A DNA stretch of 64,000 nucleotides from Vicia villosa (Eukaryota; Streptophyta; Magnoliopsida; Fabales; Fabaceae), in NCBI RefSeq assembly GCF_029867415.1, contig NC_081185.1, positions 84,201,712 to 84,265,711 of the forward strand, read 5' to 3'. Below, piece after piece: positions 1 through 11,404 of this stretch (positions are counted from its first letter, which is position 1; every line of letters begins with the position of its first letter). Both the position numbers and the translations under genes were made by a program. The notes below the pieces were generated by a model, which saw only the letters and a list, made by a program, of their open reading frames with translations, was not told where the DNA came from and did no database searches.

Positions 1-911
1 GTGAATGTGCATAATAGCTACTATGTAATGTACATACAAGATCAATGCCCTAACTAACTTCTAACTGTGTAACTAACTTTTAGTTAGGTGCTTACAGTCT
101 TGTCACTTGTATCTTTATTGTTGCTTGCTTGTGAAGCAACCTCATCTTGTGACAAAATCGTTGTTCCGTCGATTGTAAAATTCGCTAATATTTCAAACCC
201 GGTCCAAAGTAAAATTGTAACAATTTAAGCGGTCGCTAAAATTTATGATTTATATAATTTTTTTTAATGTATACTATGATGGTTACCAACAACCTTTCTA
301 TATTGTAACCATTTGTAATCCCCGTTTGTTATAATATTTTTGAAAACAAATTAATTTTATCCAAATTTTAGCATTATTATGTGAAATTCCTTTTTTTTTT
401 CATTACAAAACTAAATATGATTAATCAACAAAATACATGCTAAGTATTGTTTCACTATTGACTTATAAATATGATAAGTTAACTATTGACTCTGAATCTG
501 AATCATTAGATGTTTGCATAAAAATATGAATGTCGCTTGCAAACCTGACGTCTATTCTATGTACCCGATGGATAAGTTAACTATCAACGTTACTTCCAAT
601 TCGATGATAAAACTGAACGCGTGTTACTAGAGATTTTATCTCTAGAAAAGATGTCAATATGAGAATATTCATAAGTAGAAAAAGTGTACGCGATGGTCAA
701 GTTGAAATAGTGAGAAGAAACTGTCAGTTATGCCAACAGAATCCATCCTCTCTAAAGGCACATTATGTTGTTGGGTGACTTTTTGAATTAGATTTCAATT
801 GAGTTCAACTAAATAGAGTTGAAATTAGTCGTACATGCTAAATTTCAATTGGAAAGGCTGTAATTAGTACTAGGAGGGCTATGCGCTAAGTCCAAACAAG
901 TCGGTGTAATT
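1..911. other. No recognisable gene
   Basis: AT-rich DNA with no reading frame of note and no recognised repeat boundary. Short direct repeats of the type taactaactt occur near 50-90. Confidence 0.5.
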
Positions 912-2593
912 AGTTATATTGAAGATCAACTTCCATAAAAGTAACTTTTTTTGGAACCCACATTGGAGATTGGTACATCATGTCCGCGACAACTTTTCTT
1001 GCTTGCAAAAAAGGAAGTCTTCCATTTAAATTCCTTGGTATTTGGGTGGGTGAAGGTGCTTATAAGAAAAAGGTGTGGCAAGAGGTGATTGACAACATAA
1101 AATCAAGAATATCTAAGTTGAAGGGAAGGAACATATCCATTGGAGGGAGGGTGACTCTAATTGGATCTGTGCTTAATACTATCCCTATTTTTACTCTCTC
1201 TTTATATAAAGCTCCGAGTAAAACTCTTCAAGCGATAAGAAGTCTTCTTAGCAATTTTTTGTGGAGTGGGAACGTGAAATCAAAGTGCATCCATTGGGTA
1301 AAGTGGGAGAATATTTGCAAGTCCAAAGGGAAAGGAGGGTCAGGCATTAGAGATGTGGGAGAAATGAACAAATCTCTTCTTCTTAAATGGAAGTGGAGAA
1401 TTCTAAAGGAGGATAAGGCAATATGGAGTAGTTTTTTACGCTTGAGATATCATAATCCGAAGATAAAAGTGTTAGCTTCTAGCAAGGACCTTTTAAATCG
1501 GGATGATTCTAGATGGTGGAGAGATATTGTCCTTAATGACTTCAAAGAGGATGATTTGGGGGAAGGGTTCAACGATTGGGTTAAATGTAAATTCAAGAAA
1601 GGTAATAACATTCTCTTTTGGCATAGTTGTTGGTTGGTCGATCAACCGCTTCATGTTTCTTTTCCGCACTTGTTTGATCATATAACCAACAAATTATGTG
1701 TGGTGAATGATATCCTTAATTCGAACAATGGTGCCACTTTGTGGAATTGGGAAGAAATCTTAGGTGATGATGTTTTGATTCATTCGGTCCCGAATGCCCC
1801 TTTCACCACCTTATCCGTAACGGGCACGACAATTGGTGAAGAACTTAAGGATTTAAAAGAGCTTCTTCAAGGAGTTGTGTCGGACATTTCGGCAAAGGAT
1901 GAATTCCATTGAAATCTAAATTCTAATGGAGATTTCTCGGTGTCTAGTGTCTCGCACATGGTGTCTAGCGCAAAAGATATAGCTTGGCCAACTTCCAACA
2001 TCAAGTTGTTGGAAGTCATTTGGAAGACAACCATTCCGGAAAAGATCAAGATTTTTTCTTGGAGATTCCTCATCAATAGACTACCGTTAAAAGATCAACT
2101 TGTTAATAGAGGTATGTCTAATCTAACTACCATGGATTACCCTTTTTGTTCTAATCATCCGGAATCTTTGGATCATCTTTTCTATCAATGCCATGTAACA
2201 AAGGCGGTTTGGAATAGAATTTACTTGTGGTTGGGTAATGATGTCAATTTTTCTCAAGAGAAATTCAAGAGCTTCGGGAGTATTCAAGAAAAGGTGAAAA
2301 ACACCAACATTAAAGTTAATCTAAACACTATATGGATAACTTTAATTTGGTGTACTTGGAACATGAGAAATACAATCATTTTTTATAGCGGTTTTTTTAG
2401 TCATGATGAGGTTATATCAAACATTTTGTATTTTTCTTGGAGATGGGATAGTAGTAGGGAATCTTCGTGTAGGATCAATTTTTATGATCGGTATAAATTA
2501 CCATTACTTTGTAACAATTCTACCTAATGTGTTCTCGATGTAAGGGTTGCAACCCTAGTGCGATATCTTAAATTCAATTGCCTATTAAAAAAA
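912..2593 (+). pseudogene. 5'-truncated L1-type LINE, ORF2 C-terminal half
   Basis: This is the tail of a plant L1 ORF2. It starts inside the reverse transcriptase, in the NFHKS motif after the palm, frameshifts in a T-run near 945-952, then runs open from 980. Residues such as PFKFLGIWVG, ISIGGRVTLIGSVLN and IHWVKWENIC mark the region after the RT thumb. The 1940-2527 part carries the zf-RVT domain (FSWRFLINRLPLKDQL, then a C-x2-H-x4-H-x4-C-like finger with PESLDHLFYQC). A TGA at 1910-1912 interrupts the frame, so at least two lesions are present. The 3' UTR contains the palindrome GGGTTGCAACCC (2544-2555) and a short A7 tail at 2587-2593. The truncated 5' end is usual for abortive target-primed reverse transcription. 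No convincing target duplication was found. Not functional. Confidence 0.9.
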
Positions 2594-2646
2594 GTTATGT
2601 GACTAAGTTTTTATGGGAAGGGAAGCGTACGTTATATTAAATTCGA

Positions 2647-2924
2647 CTAAGCAAGTTGCATCCCAAAAGAATAAATGCAGGAAATCCGTAAGACTATACC
2701 TTGAGGGATATTTTCACAAAAGTAGGTACGTAGATAAATCCGAAAGACCATTCCGTGAGGAAAATTGCTCCCAAAAGCAGGAAGGTAGGTAAATGTGTAA
2801 GACCATACCTTGAGGCATATTTTCCCAAAAGGTGGTAGGAAGGTATCCCCGGGAGACCGTTCCTTAATGGAATTCACTCCTGAAAGCAAGAAATCAAGTA
2901 AATCAGTAAGACCATACCTTGAGG
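2647..2924 (+). repeat. 55-bp minisatellite, left part
   Basis: About five monomers of a 55-bp unit containing AGACCATACCTTGAGG. The TTGAGG core or its variants recur at 2701, 2755, 2810, 2865 and 2920, that is every 54-55 bp. A- and B-type monomers (ccATACCttgagg versus ccATTCCttgagg) seem to alternate. The array resumes in the same register at 8047. Confidence 0.85.
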
Positions 2925-3080
2925 TAAGGGTGGACAAAAGAAAATCATTAGTGATTAATTGACCGGAACTAATCTAAGTATACACTAAGGGTCGGATTAA
3001 ATCGGGTCAATGGTAAAAGAGGGTGATCTGTTCGATTTAAACTAGTCTTCTTCATTTGGGTTCGGATTAAAATATTGGAT

Positions 3081-3187
3081 CCAGCGGCAGCAGAGACCAT
3101 AATAAGGAAGACGAAGTGAGAGATTGAGAGTAACCAAATACTAGATATTTATATATTACTTACTATAAGAGTCTCTGATGCCGCTGG
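3081..3187. repeat. Inverted repeat, possible small foldback
   Basis: CCAGCGGCAGCAGAGAC (3081-3097) and GTCTCTGATGCCGCTGG (3171-3187) are inverted copies with one mismatch, separated by 73 bp of AT-rich sequence. Confidence 0.6.
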
Positions 3188-3189
3188 TG

Positions 3190-4585
3190 TATTTTATAAT
3201 TCTATCTTTGTTTACTCTTTTCTGTTTGTCATTTGTATCTTTTTCTTCTCATTGCCGCATCACTATTTGCCTTCTTAATCATCTTCTTATTTTCATTTTT
3301 CTTTCATAAATAATTTATTTCCAAGTGTTGAACTGACTTGAAGCTACAAGAGTTGGTTCTACTTAGATGAAGTTAAATCTTACAAAAGGTTATTTTTTGT
3401 TGATTTTAATGTTTTTAAGGGTTTTTATTTAAGGATTTTTCTCTATAAGTTATCTAGGGTTAAAATTTGAGTTTTGTGAACTATTATTAAGTCAAATGTG
3501 TTTTTATTTTGGTTGTGCTATAATTTCCAAGTTCAACAAAGTTAGTGAAGAGTGATTCTTCTTTTAAGATAATTGTTGTTAAGGTTTTAACCTTCACCTT
3601 TGATTCTTATTTTCGGTAAAATTTTGATTCTTCTCTTAAGAAAATTAAGATAGTTGTTATTTAATTTGCATAATCTTGTTGCAGTTTGAAAGATCACTAA
3701 AGTTTACAGAAATTATAAGGCCTTGAAATTAATGAGGTTTGTCTGATTAGTTTAGAACCTCTTGATTTTCTTTTCCTTGTTTAAGCTGGTTTATTATCTC
3801 AATTTTATAGTTTGACTATTGTCTTATTGTCTAAGCAGGCAAAGCATGTTTACAATATGGAAGATTTCCTAGTCAAAACACTGAAGATTTTCTTGTCTAA
3901 TTTTTTATTTATTTGTGATTATCTACTATGGGTCATGTGTATTATTGAATTATGTGTTTCCAGCAACAAGGCCTGAGAATATTTTCTGGCTGCAAATAGG
4001 ATTAAAAGTTGATTATCTTTGAGCATTTTATTTTTATATAAGTGGTAGGTATATTTCAGACCAACATTATTCCACTGTAAGTGTTTTGGTTTCTTTGATT
4101 ATTATCATGTTCAAAGAATATATGAATAGTTTCTACTACTTGTTTATTGTTATGGACCTTATAGTAATTTTCTTAATAATTTATTTTCCTAATTGTGTTG
4201 TTCAAGTAAATACAACCTCAAGAATCAAGTTTTAAATAAGTAAGGAAATCATGTGATTATGGACCTTATGGACTTTATACTACTACTTTAAATAATTATG
4301 TTCTCAAACTGAGGAAATCACTAGAAATTTTTTTCATGATTGTATTGTTCTGGTAAATATAAATTTTCTATAATATTTTAATGACTTATAAAATATTTTT
4401 TTATTTGGATTTAGAGTTTATTGATGGTAATATTTTACAAATTCAACATTGTTGATGTTTACCGATAAAAATATTGTTTTTATGATAAATCATTTTTAAT
4501 GGTGAATCATTTACTCTTATTTATGTGTGTTAGTGAATGATTTATGAGAATTTATGAGTTTTAATGCTTGAGTGCAAATTAAATA
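3190..4585. other. Non-coding interior of the hAT-like element
   Basis: T-rich, intron-like sequence without an open frame. No host gene fragment could be recognised. It may be captured non-coding DNA. Confidence 0.4.
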
Positions 4586-6760
4586 GTTGCAACACCTTAT
4601 TTTTTTAAAAATTAATTTAACCTATTTAATTAGAGTTTATGGTATTTATTTAATTATATTCTTTGTGATTTAATTAGATATGTTTGGGAGTAAGGGTGTG
4701 TGAACATGTAGTGAGGTGCAGAGAGTAATTAGAGTCTGTTAGAAATTATTTACAATTATTAAATATTAGTTTATGTGGTTTATTAATAAAATAATGAGAG
4801 AAATAAAATAAAATAAATAGAATGTGTAGAGATTTTAGGGGGTGATGGTAATTAGATAAGACTAAGTTGTGGATAAATTAGGTAAATCATAATAGAGGGA
4901 TAGTTATAAGGGGAAGATTGAGAGAAGTGAGGCCATTGTGTATTATACATGAAATTTGGAAGAAAAAAGGCTAAGGCACTGAGGAACCAAGAGAGCATCC
5001 ATCCATTAGAGCTTGAAGAGATCAATTTCTAGAAGAATTTTAATGTAGGGGTGGGTAATGATTCTCACTACGTGAAAATTCTAAGATTGATTAATGATTC
5101 TCAATCTTTGCTGATATACGTGAAAATTCTCCTTTTGGTTGTTGATAAGTTTTCCCCCATTATTGGGTTATGAGAGTTTGAGTTATAAACATTAAATTGA
5201 TTATTGCATAATGTATGTATGATGTTAGGACCTCTAAATAGGTGTTGTATCTTGTTATAAGTGTTACATAATTGTAGTATTTCGAATTCTGAGACTGTGG
5301 TTTTTTTACAGAATTGAAATCGGAGGTCCAGAAGATCTCCAATGATGAAAAACACAAAATGTTGCGTTCATCTAGTCACGTATGCGCTCAGCGAGGTAGC
5401 TATTGTTTGCATTTTTAAGCCGGAAGTGTTTTGGCCATAACTTTTGATCTGTAAGTCCATATATCGCCCCCTTCGAAGCGTTAGAAAGCTAACGCAATTT
5501 TCCATCAAACGGAATTAGTTTTAGGAGCTAAAAGTTTCATGATAAAAAATAATTTATAAGAATTATGCGTACTTATTAATGTTATTGTGATGATATTTAT
5601 GATGGTTAAAATATTAATTATAACTAAATAAAAATGTTAATGTTATTGATGTTATTATAAAATAACATGATTACAAGTTTATGAATATACATATGTTGAG
5701 TGGCTGAAGTTGATGTTATTATTGGTTGTAGTAAATTGATTGATGTTTACATATGGTAAATGATGTTTTTATATCATGAATTGGTGATGATGTTATTGAT
5801 CATGTTGTATGATGATATTGTGATGATGTTTTAATGATATTGCATGTCCAAATATATACATGTTAAGTTTATGATAATTATATTGTTGAGGACACACTTA
5901 ACTAGTCGTTGTTAAACATATGTGTGTTGTTGTTGTTTCATGATGAGAGTCCATTCATCCATGTTGTTAGAACATCGATTCAGTTTATGATGTGGCCTTG
6001 TTTCCTATGGTGATGGTTCGAGTGCGCGTAGCTAAAGTTTGTTGTCCAAAGATTTTACTGAAGCGTTACATATGGTGATGGTAGTGATTTTTGGTGTGCT
6101 CCAATTCCAAGAGGGAATCGATCCTATGGTGGGGCTCATAGAGGGAAGTGAACCAGGTGTTCATAATTTGTACGACATCCATTTGAGTCAGTATCATTGC
6201 AATAACATTCTATGTGACATTGCATATGTTGGATTGATGATACATGATGTTGTGATTAACGATGATTACTATGTGATTATGATTGAACTATTTATGATGA
6301 ATGAAGGTGTATTTATGTTGTTGATTTATAGACTGTAATTTTTTAAGTTTACTTTTCTCTTATGTTGTTTATGATTGATTACTAATACTCACCCTTTCTG
6401 TTTGAATGTCGCCTCTACGTGGGTACATGCAAATACTCAGGAGTAGACTCCAAGGAAGTAAGTGAAAGTTAGCTATTGGAGCTTATTTTAGTTTATCGTT
6501 TTGAGTAGTAGGGAATTTACTATGATTCATGTAACACCGGGTTGGGTGACGCTTGTCTTTTTTATTTCTTTTGTTGAGTATTTTAGCAGTATTTGCAATG
6601 AATTTTATGGTGATACTCTAAGATGTTGAATTAAGTGTTGACGACACTTATTTGTTGACGTTATGAATGTTAAAGTTTAAGACTAAACCTTAGTTGTAGA
6701 AGTACTTGACCAAAATTAGATGTGTTGGATGCTGTGTGACATCCCAAGTACTAATGAGAC
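4586..6760 (+). mobile_element. Degenerate Ty3/gypsy (Tekay-like) LTR remnant
   Basis: The start TGCAACACCTTATTTTTTT resembles the TGTAACACC start of Tekay-type LTRs, such as the intact one at 35437. Further LTR-like landmarks follow in the usual order: an AT-rich promoter zone, a leader near 5000 (catccatccattagagcttgaagag), a 'ggccataactttt...gcgttagaaagctaacg' stretch at 5430-5500, and 'tactcaccctttctg...gtcgcctctacgtggg' at 6385-6425. The small frames at 5101-5357 and 6039-6338 lie inside it and are not genes. The 3' end is not sharply defined. Confidence 0.5.
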
Positions 6761-7357
6761 ATATTGGATTATGTGTAGCATTTTGGGTATAAAATGTGTA
6801 GTTTAATTGTTCACTTGGCAACCCATGTTATGTAATATGATAATTGTGATGTTTTATGAAGTGTGACACCCTCTTTATTGTATTTACATGATTAAATTTA
6901 TTGTTAATTTCGTGGAATTAGAAGTATGTTAGAGAAAATTTATTCAATATTAATTTATCATAAATATAATTATTATTTTTACAAAACTCTTAATAGAATT
7001 GTTATTATTGTTATTATTATGCAGGTTTTTTTATAACTTTTCAATTTTATTATTAATATTGATCATTTACTCTATTAATGTATAATTTATAATAGAATTG
7101 TTTTTCGTCAAAATTATTTTTACTATCCCACATTTTGTTTAACTATCCACAATTTTAGTTAATTTTTGAATTTTAGAAATTATTGATTTCTCTTTTGTTA
7201 ACTATTATCCTTTGTTTAAAATTTTTATGACAGATATTGCTTGCATGAATTATTTGGACAATATGATTGATTCCATATTTAAATATTTGTGTAAATTATA
7301 ATAAAATTATAGAATTTGTAACACTATACAATGACTATGTGATGGATAACTTATTTA
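6761..7357. other. Non-coding interior of the hAT-like element
   Basis: AT-rich. A 'gtgtgacaccctc' LTR-start-like string lies near 6860. Nothing coding. Confidence 0.4.
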
Positions 7358-7366
7358 TATTATGTT

Positions 7367-7631
7367 GGCTTAATTGTAACTTTGGTCCTTCTATTTTGTA
7401 ATTTTTTCGATTTTGGTCCCCTCATTTTTAAAACCACGATTTCTATCCCCTTTTGAGTTTTCTATTGAAAAAGAGATAAAATTATGGACTCATTTTGCAG
7501 AAAAAAGCAAAATTGGGGAGACAAATATTGCACAGAAAACTTAAAAAGGGGACAAAAATAGTGGTTTTTTAAAATAGAGGGATCAAAATTAAGAAAAAGA
7601 AAAATATGGGGACTAAAATTGCAATTAAGCC
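7367..7631. mobile_element. MULE-type MITE, 265 bp
   Basis: Inverted ends GGCTTAATTG...CAATTAAGCC extend about 22 bp with a few mismatches (inner part TTTGGTCC versus GGACTAAA). They are flanked by a perfect 9-bp target duplication TATTATGTT (7358-7366 and 7632-7640). A 9-bp duplication is characteristic of the Mutator superfamily. The interior has only short A/T-rich arms with 'gggg(g)ac' blocks and no coding capacity. Confidence 0.85.
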
Positions 7632-7640
7632 TATTATGTT

Positions 7641-8034
7641 TATCTAAAATGACTCAAAATAACCCTTTGTACAAATAAATAGTAATTTTATCAAAATAAT
7701 TAATTTTTTTTATTAAAAGTCAATTAATTTTTCATTTTTATATTCAAATAAAATTCATATTGAGTTGTAATTGGGCTTGAAATTTAGGTGAACCAACTAC
7801 TAACTTGTTAATAAGAATTTAATAAAAAAGTAGAAAAAAAGCTATTGGACTAGATTTAATATTGGTCAATCTGCAAATGTAGTTCAAAATTAACTGGTCC
7901 AGTTACTCGAACCCGTTTTAACTCGAACTTGAAAAAATCAATTGCTAAATTGGTCAGAATTGTGCCTATATATGTCACTCGAGGGTTGGGATGGATTGAG
8001 GTTTTCGGTCAGAATCCGAACTGGCCTGAACCGA
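7641..8034. other. Subterminal non-coding region of the hAT-like element
   Basis: AT-rich, becoming more GC-rich towards the right terminus (motifs such as cagaatccgaactggcctgaacc). No gene. Confidence 0.4.
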
Positions 8035-8046
8035 TGTCCACCCCTA

Positions 8047-8222
8047 CCTTGAGGGACATTTCTTCCACAAGCAAGTAGGTAGAAAAATCTGGAAGACCAT
8101 TCCTTGAAGGAATTTTCTCCCAAAAGTAAGAAGGCAGGTAAACCCGTAAGACCATATCTTGAGAGATTAATTCCCAAAAACAAGTAGCTGTATAAACTTG
8201 GAAGAACATTACTTGAGGAAAG
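8047..8222 (+). repeat. 55-bp minisatellite, right part
   Basis: Continuation of the array at 2647-2924. Core positions at 8050, 8105, 8160 and 8214 keep the 54-55-bp spacing. Confidence 0.85.
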
Positions 8223-8293
8223 CATGCTAGTAAATCTGATTACTCTGAGACTCGTGTAATTAATAATACATTTGTATATTCTTGTGTTATATG

Positions 8294-9646
8294 TGAAGAA
8301 AAATTGCATCACAAAACGCAACGGAAATTAAAATTTTCCTTTAGTGATCCTTACGAATGGGCATGATCAGTGATAGAAACAGTTACCTCTTGTGGCGATT
8401 GAAACCTTTAATGCCAAATCGAAGGAGCGAACACGAGCGTTGATGAAGAACAACACCTCTACTCATTCCACACGAACATATCCCTTCAGTCCCAGTGCTA
8501 GCTGATCCGAATGAAGGCTTTGAGTGAGAGAGAAGAAAATACATCTAGGGTTTCTCAGATCAAATTTTCATCAAGTCAAATGCTTCAACACAAGGATTCT
8601 ATTTATAGAACCACTTGTGTGGGCTACAAGCTAAAACCCAATTAAGGCTACAAGCTAAAAGCCCAATTAAGCCTACGGGCATCATACCTTATGATGCACT
8701 ATATATCACTTAAGCTTGTGGTACCTTACCATATTCTGAATTCACATAAGTGTACTGTACCTTACAATGTTCCTTATTTTCTCTATCTCTCATCAACCTG
8801 TCCTTATGTGTGTGACCCTGTAGGTTTTCGCGACGTTAGCAATTATATTAAATCACACATTTAACATAATAAATAGTGAGCGGTATCTAGCAACACATCA
8901 CTGCTACCCAAGTCACGAAAATGTCATGTGATCTGACAAAAACCTTTTTGTGATAATGTTTGTGTGTACAATTACCTTTTTCCCATTATTTCTATATTGA
9001 AGACAAGACATAGACCGTGTCACCCTTGTCTAGTTCTATATTAGGCCCTTAAACAATTATCCTATTATGCATGATGGGCAAATTTCTTCTAGGTCACTCA
9101 TATCTCTTAACAAGCTTTATGAAGTATCCATCAACTGTCATCCAGTTACGGAAAATGTTTGATTAGTAATAAAGCACTTGTCTCTACATCTAGGGTCCAT
9201 AGTGGTTTCAGGTCGAAGGGTGGTATACACCACTTATCACCATGAGAATAACTTATGACACGTTGCATAACATTCTATGTAGTATTATCATAGCGGGTCA
9301 ATCCAGTATTAATATTACTCCTAATATTTATACCTATGCAACACTTGATAACTTCTTATCCATGGTTCATGAGATGTGATCATCATTCTATCTTCATAAT
9401 AGTATTGGTGCTTTAAAATTATCCCACTTCACAATAAAGCTCAACTATGGATACTTTAAGAATAGTGTCTTTATGTTTAATGGAATCTCAAGATTAAGTC
9501 GCATTTAAAATTGCATTAAACATACTAACTATTCTAGGGACTTTATTATTTTAAAAAAACAAACATAATAAAGAAATGTCTTTTATTATTAATAACTAAT
9601 TTGATACAAGTACCAAGAGTATTGGCCTCTAGAGCTTACACCAACA
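8294..9646 (-). mobile_element. Solo LTR of a Ty1/copia (Angela-like) retrotransposon
   Basis: A 1353-bp segment reads TGTTGGTGTAAGC...TTTTTCTTCA on the minus strand, with TG...CA ends and no internal coding sequence. It is flanked by perfect 5-bp duplications ATATG (8289-8293 and 9647-9651). On the minus strand it contains a TATA-like 'ctataaatagaatcc' and a leader-like 'gaaaccctagatg'. A single LTR with a matching target duplication is the product of recombination between the two LTRs of a full element. The Angela/Tork assignment rests on length and general appearance and is tentative. Confidence 0.85.
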
Positions 9647-9651
9647 ATATG

Positions 9652-10740
9652 AAATAAAAATGGCTAGTGTGAGGAACCTTAGAATCAACAATTTAGGTAG
9701 ATTGTGTGAAAGGACTCATAAGATAGGATAACTCCGCTGAGATGTGAAGAAAAGCTTCAACTATTGTTTTATATTTTGATGAAGACAAAGGATTTCGTTC
9801 AAATGCATTATCAAAGGAAAAATCTCAAAGTTTTAAAGATATCATTTATAACACAACTTGGTACTCACGTAATCTTCAAGAACATTGGATAGTGATCAAT
9901 TGATCATGAGGATAAGGTACAAATTACAATTATTCTTTGTATTCAAATTTAGGAGATCAGGACAAATTTCGTTTTTCATATAGAATCATCCATACATGTT
10001 TTGAAAATATTTGGAAAGAAACTATGTTGTTACAAGTTGAATTTGAATATTTACAAACAACAGTAACCGGCTTTAGGCTCGGATTTTTTATTTTACTTTT
10101 TAACAACTACAATTGGAACCGGTAAACCAAAACCTCTAATCAATTACAGGAACAGAATTTTTAAAATATTTTTAATGGCTACATAATTAGCACTTTATCA
10201 CTGAACCAGCAACACTTTTTCTATTTCATTTTGAATCCAACGATTTCATTTTATTGATCATGAATCATGGAAATTATAAATGATATTGTACTATTTCCAA
10301 AAGGTGCATTTCAAATCTAAATAACTATGGATTCTAAATTTCAAACTTACATCTTCCAATCAATTAAAATTCAAATAATCCTCATTTACGAAGTGCCTCG
10401 AGCCAAAACCTTTGTAAAATTCTGCATAATTTTTAACAACATTATTGAAAGTTTCATACTCAAACTTTTGAGCACTTAAAGTATCATACCTTGTGAGTTG
10501 TACATTTTGAAGGGAAGATCAATTACTACATAATTGGTTCAAGTGTAAAAAATTCTTCATCTATTAAATTTTGTTTTGTTTGATCACAAAGTATAAGTGG
10601 TCATTGTATTCAAATGACAATAGTGTGCTTTCATTTACGTGCCTTTGTGATTGTGTTAGAAAGTTAAGAGAATCCGGTGGATCGATTGTAACACTTCTAA
10701 TAAAGTAAATTCTCTCACGGGGTGTTGTTAAAGCGCTAAA
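9652..10740. other. No recognisable gene
   Basis: AT-rich DNA. The open frame at 9937-10125 lacks any recognisable domain. Confidence 0.4.
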
Positions 10741-11404
10741 GCTGCAGCAAAAAGTAAGTATTTACTTAATTTTATCATATTGTCTCCACAAGGATTAGTG
10801 TTATTGAATTGTTGTTCGACAATGCGTTAATGAGTTTGGGTTAAAATAGATAAAAATGGTAAATGCAGGAATTAAACATATAAACAAGAAAGAATACATT
10901 CTTCAGAGACTAGAGAACTCTCGGGTTTGCATTTTATCTAACATATCAAATACTTAAACTTACTACCCAGTTGTACTCAACCGAAATCACTCGTCAATAT
11001 TATCATGTATCACTCACACAGAGGTTATCTCTAACGCAAATGACATATCAACCATTTTGATCTCGTCGGCGATGTCTCACGCAACTCAATTAACACAAAG
11101 CCATTAAGAGTTGATACACATAATGAATACTAAGACTAAATCTATGTTTAGAGTCTAAAACCTAACAAATATTAGGGAAGTTTATGTCTAAAGTAACTCA
11201 AATCTAAGCCCAAAGAAAAAACAAGGATAAACATCAATATTGATTTGTAAACTAGATTTTACATAATACCATGAGCAATAAATATACATATAATCAAGGT
11301 AAAGTTACATACAAACTCTATCAAGTAAAGATTACAAAGATACGAGAAGAAGATGAGGAAAACATTTCTTAGTTTGTCAACACTAATCGATGAGAAATTC
11401 GACC
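10741..11404. repeat. Unclassified non-coding repeat
   Basis: Contains a stretch (tattgtctccacaaggattagtg..., then short aat/aca-rich blocks) of the same style as 52190-53700 (ttgtcaaacccacagagac...). Such sequences are common near legume LTR elements. The boundaries cannot be set. Confidence 0.3.

Larger units (their letters stand above)
2925..8046. mobile_element. hAT-like non-autonomous DNA transposon
   Basis: The ends are TAAGGGTGGACA (2925-2936) and TGTCCACCCCTA (8035-8046), a 12-bp terminal inverted repeat with one mismatch. They are flanked by identical 8-bp direct repeats CCTTGAGG (2917-2924 and 8047-8054), the size expected for hAT. The flank is also part of the host minisatellite, but removing the element plus one CCTTGAGG restores the 55-bp register exactly, which supports a true insertion. 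No hAT transposase was found inside. The interior holds a hairpin (3081-3187), a gypsy LTR remnant (about 4586-6760) and a MULE-type MITE (7367-7631). Confidence 0.7.

Noticed and set aside
2647..2937. 96-residue minus-strand frame
   Set aside because: It is translated minisatellite; the repeating residues follow the 55-bp unit.
6039..6338. 99-residue plus-strand frame
   Set aside because: Lies inside a degenerate LTR and shows no domain or splice context.
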